Assembly: GCF_006874585.1 (NCBI RefSeq)
Contig: NZ_CP029762.1
Span: 1 to 64,000, forward strand
Direction of reading: 5' to 3'
DNA from: Sphingomonas sp. IC081
Lineage (GTDB): Bacteria; Pseudomonadota; Alphaproteobacteria; Sphingomonadales; Sphingomonadaceae
DNA: 64,000 bases
Part shown: positions 60,962-64,000 of the stretch, piece by piece
Position numbering within the stretch: position 1 is the first letter of the stretch
How the letters are laid out: the number at the start of each line of letters is the position of its first letter
The notes under the pieces: generated by a model
The model's input: only the letters and a program-made list of their open reading frames with translations
Told to the model about the DNA's origin: nothing
Databases searched by the model: none
Made by a program: the position numbers and the translations under genes

Positions 60962-62407
60962 ATGACCATTCTGTCTGCGCGGCTGCTTGCCGCAACCCTT
61001 TGCTGCGCCTCCGTCACGGCGCATGCCGAAGAGGCGAAAGCCCCCGCCTACCCGGTTTCCGCCAACGGCGACGGCGCCGTGACCAACGGCTACAGCATCT
61101 CGCGCTGGGCCGAGGACTGGCGGGTCATGGCCAGCAAGGCGAGGCGCGACGATCCGCTCGACCGTCTCAAGTTCCTGCCGCTGACCGGCGATGACAGCGT
61201 CTACCTGACGCTCTCCGGCGAACTGCGCCTGCGGATGAACCAGACCACCAATCCCAACTTGCGCGAGGGTGAGGCGCAGCGCCAGGACATCTCCCGCGTG
61301 GTTGCCGGCGCCGACCTGCACGTGGGCCCGCACGTGCGTTTCTACGGCGAACTGGCGCGTGGCGGCCTCGGCGGCGAGAACCTCGGCAAGCCTTCCAGCA
61401 ACTTTCGCAACGGTCTTGCCGCGCAGCAGTACTTTGCGCAAGTCAGCGAAGAGGTCGGCGGGCTGGAGCTCGGCCTGCGTTATGGCCGCCAGGAGTTCGT
61501 GGACGGCCCCAACCTGCTGACCTCGCAGCGCGACAACAACACCATGCATTACACCCTGAACGGCGTGCGTGCCTGGGTGCGCGGCAAGGCCGTGCGCGCG
61601 GACGTGTTCGACTTGCGCCCCACGGCCTATGGCGAGGATGGCCTGCGCGATGACAAGAGCGATCCCGAGCGCCGGTTTTCCGGGGTGACGCTGGGCTTCG
61701 CGGTGCCGCCGACGTTTCTGGGCGGTTCGAAGCTGTTCGTCGATCCTTTCCTCTGGCGGCGGCAAAACGGGGTTGGCGCCTGGGGCGGGCGGGTCGGCCC
61801 GGCGACCCGCTATTACGGCGGTGTCCACGTCTACGGCGATGCCGGGCCGGTCAATCTCGACTGGACCGTCAACCACCAGTGGGGCGAATTCATGGAGCAG
61901 CGGATCGATGCCTGGCAGGTGCTGCTGGCCCAGTCACTGCGGCTGGGGGCCGGCAAGGCGGCGCCGCGCATCGGCGTGAGCGCCGACTACGCCAGCGGCG
62001 GCGGCGGTTACGGCGATGGCAAGCTGCGGGATGCCTACTCGCCGTTCGGCAACAACGTCTACTTCAGCTACCAGCTCTATCTGACACCCACGAACTTGCG
62101 CTCGCTGGCGCCCACGTTCAGCTTCGCGCCGCTGCAGTCGGTGAAAGTCAGCGCGGAGTACCGCTTCGCCTGGCGCGACAGCGTGACCGACGCGGTCTAC
62201 CGCGCCAACGGCCAGGCCTTTGCCGGTACCCAGAACGGGCGCGCCCGCAAGATCGCCGAACTGGCGCGCCTGCAGGCGGTCTGGACGATCTCGCCGCGCG
62301 TGACCTTTACCGGCCGCTACGAGCACCTCCAGGCCGGTCCCGCACTGACTTCGGCAGGCTACCGCAGTTCCGATTTCCTCGCGGGCTGGCTCAGCTTGCG
62401 CTTCTAG
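60962..62407 (+). CDS. Alginate-export-family outer-membrane porin
   Basis: 481 aa. The signal peptide ends at VTAHAEE. The mature protein has the alginate_exp (AlgE-like) barrel pattern: YSISRWAEDWRVM, DPLDRLKFLPLTGDDSVYLTLSGELRLR, QQYFAQVSEEVGGLELGLRYGRQEFVDGPNLL, SFAPLQSVKVSAEYRFAWRDSV, and a C-terminal LRF ending in the Phe typical of outer-membrane barrels. Placed after dctA, it is probably the outer-membrane entry for an acidic solute. Confidence 0.88.
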   Translation: MTILSARLLAATLCCASVTAHAEEAKAPAYPVSANGDGAVTNGYSISRWAEDWRVMASKARRDDPLDRLKFLPLTGDDSVYLTLSGELRLRMNQTTNPNLREGEAQRQDISRVVAGADLHVGPHVRFYGELARGGLGGENLGKPSSNFRNGLAAQQYFAQVSEEVGGLELGLRYGRQEFVDGPNLLTSQRDNNTMHYTLNGVRAWVRGKAVRADVFDLRPTAYGEDGLRDDKSDPERRFSGVTLGFAVPPTFLGGSKLFVDPFLWRRQNGVGAWGGRVGPATRYYGGVHVYGDAGPVNLDWTVNHQWGEFMEQRIDAWQVLLAQSLRLGAGKAAPRIGVSADYASGGGGYGDGKLRDAYSPFGNNVYFSYQLYLTPTNLRSLAPTFSFAPLQSVKVSAEYRFAWRDSVTDAVYRANGQAFAGTQNGRARKIAELARLQAVWTISPRVTFTGRYEHLQAGPALTSAGYRSSDFLAGWLSLRF

Positions 62408-62480
62408 GGCTTGCGTTTCTGGGGCTTGCGTTTCTGGGGCTTGCGTTTCTGGGGCTTGCGTTTCTGGGGCTTGCGTTTCT
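62406..62480. repeat. 15-bp minisatellite, five copies, at the porin 3' end
   Basis: Five head-to-tail copies of GGGGCTTGCGTTTCT start at 62406 (first base A, from the TAG stop), 62421, 62436, 62451 and 62466; a diverged copy (CAGCTTGCGCTTCT, 62392-62405) is the porin C-terminus itself. The unit is a multiple of three and encodes G-L-R-F-W in the porin frame. Confidence 0.95.
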
Positions 62481-62621
62481 GATGCCTTCGAGGATCCGGG
62501 GCAGGCGGGGCCGGACGTGCGCGCCACCCTTGCCATGGCGCCCAAGCGCAGCGCGTTCAAACGGGCGACGATTGCCGCCTGAACGGCCGCCGGCGCTTCG
62601 CCATGGGTGGGAGCGGGGCGG

Positions 62622-63182
62622 TCAGGTGCGTGTCCGCGCGCGCTGCCAGGCCCGGTAGCCGATCACCGCGAGCCCGATCATCGCCGCATAGAGGCCCGCC
62701 GTCAGCCACAGGCCCTTGAACACGAACATGCCGACGTAGAGCACGTCCACCGCGATCCACAGCAGCCAGCTGGCGGCATGGCGGCGGGCGGTCCAGTACT
62801 GGGCGACAAGGCTGAAGCTGCTCAGCATCGCGTCCATCCACGGCAAGGCCGCGTCGGTGAAGCGGCTGGTGATCCAGCCGATGGCGAGGCCGCCGAGGGC
62901 GCCGAGGGCCAGCCCCGCCGCCGCCCGCGACAGCGCGAGCGGCCTGACCACCACTTCGCCGCTATCCTGCTTGCCCCGTGCCCAGACGAACCAGCCGTAG
63001 AGGATGGCGAGGCCGAACAGCGCCTGCAGCACCATGTCGGCATAGAGCCGCACGTCGAGGAACAGCTTGAAGTAGAGCGCGCAGGCCAGGAGGCTCACCG
63101 GCCAGCACAGCAGCCAGCGCCGCGCGGTCATCCAGATGCCGAGGAAGCTGACGATGACGGCGATGATCTCGAGAGCCGACAT
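62622..63182 (-). CDS. PnuC-family vitamin transporter
   Basis: 186 aa, about seven short helices. PnuC/PnuT pattern: SFLGIWMTARRWLLCWPVSLLACALYF, YADMVLQALFGLAILYGWFVW, YWTARRHAASWLLWIAVDVLYVGMFVFKG. PnuC carries nicotinamide riboside; PnuT relatives carry thiamine. The gene starts on the stop of the phosphotransferase (ATGA), so the two are one unit; a kinase that traps the imported vitamin would fit. Confidence 0.88.
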   Translation of the reverse strand: MSALEIIAVIVSFLGIWMTARRWLLCWPVSLLACALYFKLFLDVRLYADMVLQALFGLAILYGWFVWARGKQDSGEVVVRPLALSRAAAGLALGALGGLAIGWITSRFTDAALPWMDAMLSSFSLVAQYWTARRHAASWLLWIAVDVLYVGMFVFKGLWLTAGLYAAMIGLAVIGYRAWQRARTRT

Positions 63183-64000
63183 CAGGCGAGGTGCCCCTGC
63201 TCAAGTGCGCCGAGGAAGGCCTGTCCGGCGGCAGAGAGGAACCAGTCGGCATGATCGATCAGGTAGCCTTGCCAGGCAAGATCGGCCTGCGCGTGATCGC
63301 CGAGGATGCCCGCAAAATAGTCCACTTCGGAAAGCGCGAATTCGATGTGCACCAGCGGCAGCAGGCGCAGGAGAGTGACGAGCTGGCCCTGGCTGAGCGG
63401 CAGCACCGCACGATAACCCGACAGCAGCGCCAGCGCGGCGCGCACATCGGCGGGACTGTCGCGGCCTTCGGCAATGTCGAGCCAGGGGATGGCGGTACGC
63501 TCGATCGCGGTGGCAAGGTCGTGCAGCGCACAGGTCTGCGTGGCCAGTCCGAAATCGAACACCGTGCTCACCATGCCCTGCTGTGACCACAGCAGGTTGG
63601 AGGGATGCCAGTCGTTGTGTGTCCACAGCAGCGGCTCGTGTTCGAGCCGGTCGGCAAGGCCGCTGCCCAGCGCCGCGAACAGCCGCGCCAGTTCGGCCTG
63701 CCACGGCCTGTCGGCCAGATAGGCGCCCAGCGCCGGACGGGCGCGGACATAGGCCTCGGCCGCCAGCAGCGGATCGCGGGCGGGCAGGATGGTGAAGCTG
63801 GCGACCAGCGGGTGCCCGCCGCGCTCGGGGGCCGCGAAGCCGCGTGCCGCCAGGTGCAGCCTTGCCAGCGCGGCGCCGGCCTCGCGGGCATGACCGGCGC
63901 AGAGGAACGGTGTCCACGACTGCCGGTCGCGGTAGAGATCGTCCCCTTCCGAGCGCCGGTGCAGTTCGTAGCTCCATTCGCCCCGCGTCACCGCGCCGGA
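63182..64000 (-). CDS. Phosphotransferase (APH/choline-kinase fold), 5' end outside the window
   Basis: At least 272 codons; the frame is open to the window edge and the nucleotide-binding N-lobe is missing, so the real start is beyond 64000. C-lobe motifs are intact: LLWTHNDWHPSNLLW (catalytic Asp and Asn) and VFDFGLATQ (metal Asp). The fold covers aminoglycoside, choline, homoserine and thiamine kinases. Coupling to a PnuC-family transporter favours a vitamin or nucleoside-like substrate. Confidence 0.8.
   Translation of the reverse strand, partial: SGAVTRGEWSYELHRRSEGDDLYRDRQSWTPFLCAGHAREAGAALARLHLAARGFAAPERGGHPLVASFTILPARDPLLAAEAYVRARPALGAYLADRPWQAELARLFAALGSGLADRLEHEPLLWTHNDWHPSNLLWSQQGMVSTVFDFGLATQTCALHDLATAIERTAIPWLDIAEGRDSPADVRAALALLSGYRAVLPLSQGQLVTLLRLLPLVHIEFALSEVDYFAGILGDHAQADLAWQGYLIDHADWFLSAAGQAFLGALEQGHLA

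Noticed and set aside
62406..62480. CRISPR array
   Set aside because: The 15-bp units are contiguous without spacers; it is a minisatellite.

Overview
The window is very GC-rich alphaproteobacterial DNA and most resembles a sphingomonad (Novosphingobium/Sphingobium-like). The signs are four large TonB-dependent receptors, a FecI/FecR relay, an alginate-export-type porin, a RHE_PE00001/DUF1612 plasmid protein and a RepA (RPA-type) initiator. RepA beside an iteron array and parS-like palindromes means the left end is the replication/partition region of a secondary replicon (megaplasmid or chromid). The metabolic genes that follow look like stable, chromosome-style cargo. The genus assignment is inference.

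Layout. 0-5 kb: replicon maintenance (upstream terminator, parS-like sites, repA, iteron oriV, a DUF2779 nuclease-like gene, a DUF1612 protein). 5.6-9.3 kb: LysR regulator, NepI-like MFS exporter and a divergent exported Cys-type alpha/beta hydrolase. 9.3-14.8 kb: RNA repair module rtcB-rtcA under the divergent sigma54 activator RtcR, with a sigma54 promoter, a long leader and a degenerate tyrosine-recombinase-like gene. 14.9-19.7 kb: catecholate-type TonB receptor followed by an unusual three-domain methyltransferase/2OG-oxygenase/methyltransferase protein. 20-25.4 kb: a histidine kinase and sigma54 response regulator facing a near-perfect sigma54 promoter for a three-gene membrane operon. 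25.5-26.9 kb: cobalamin riboswitch and Ni/Co permease. 26.9-34.6 kb: cupin, MlaA-like, CYTH-CHAD, glycosyltransferase, GtrA, ferritin-like and FUSC genes, all on the minus strand. 34.8-37.6 kb: lldR-lldD lactate utilisation with paired operators, then a GST. 37.8-39.6 kb: 7TM diguanylate cyclase. 39.7-45.4 kb: GH3 beta-glucosidase and TonB receptor. 45.7-50.3 kb: secreted protein, DsbA-like protein, TonB receptor and PepSY protein. 50.3-56 kb: FecI-type sigma factor, FecR, FecA-type receptor and a Tat-exported PLP enzyme. 56.1-62.5 kb: DctB/DctD-like two-component system, DctA and a porin with a 15-bp minisatellite at its 3' end. 62.6-64 kb: PnuC-family transporter and a phosphotransferase cut by the window edge.

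Functionally the window is dominated by envelope uptake and its signalling: TonB substrates, dicarboxylates, lactate, Ni/Co and vitamin-like compounds. Two sigma54 circuits (RtcR-rtcBA and the 20-25 kb system) have both activator and promoter visible. A third NtrC-type regulator, beside dctA, lacks the GAFTGA loop needed for sigma54 contact. The strongest candidates for undescribed biology are the 20-25 kb sigma54 membrane operon, the FkbM-oxygenase-methyltransferase fusion next to its TonB receptor, the PLP enzyme in the fec-like locus, and the RNA structures in the rtcBA transcript.
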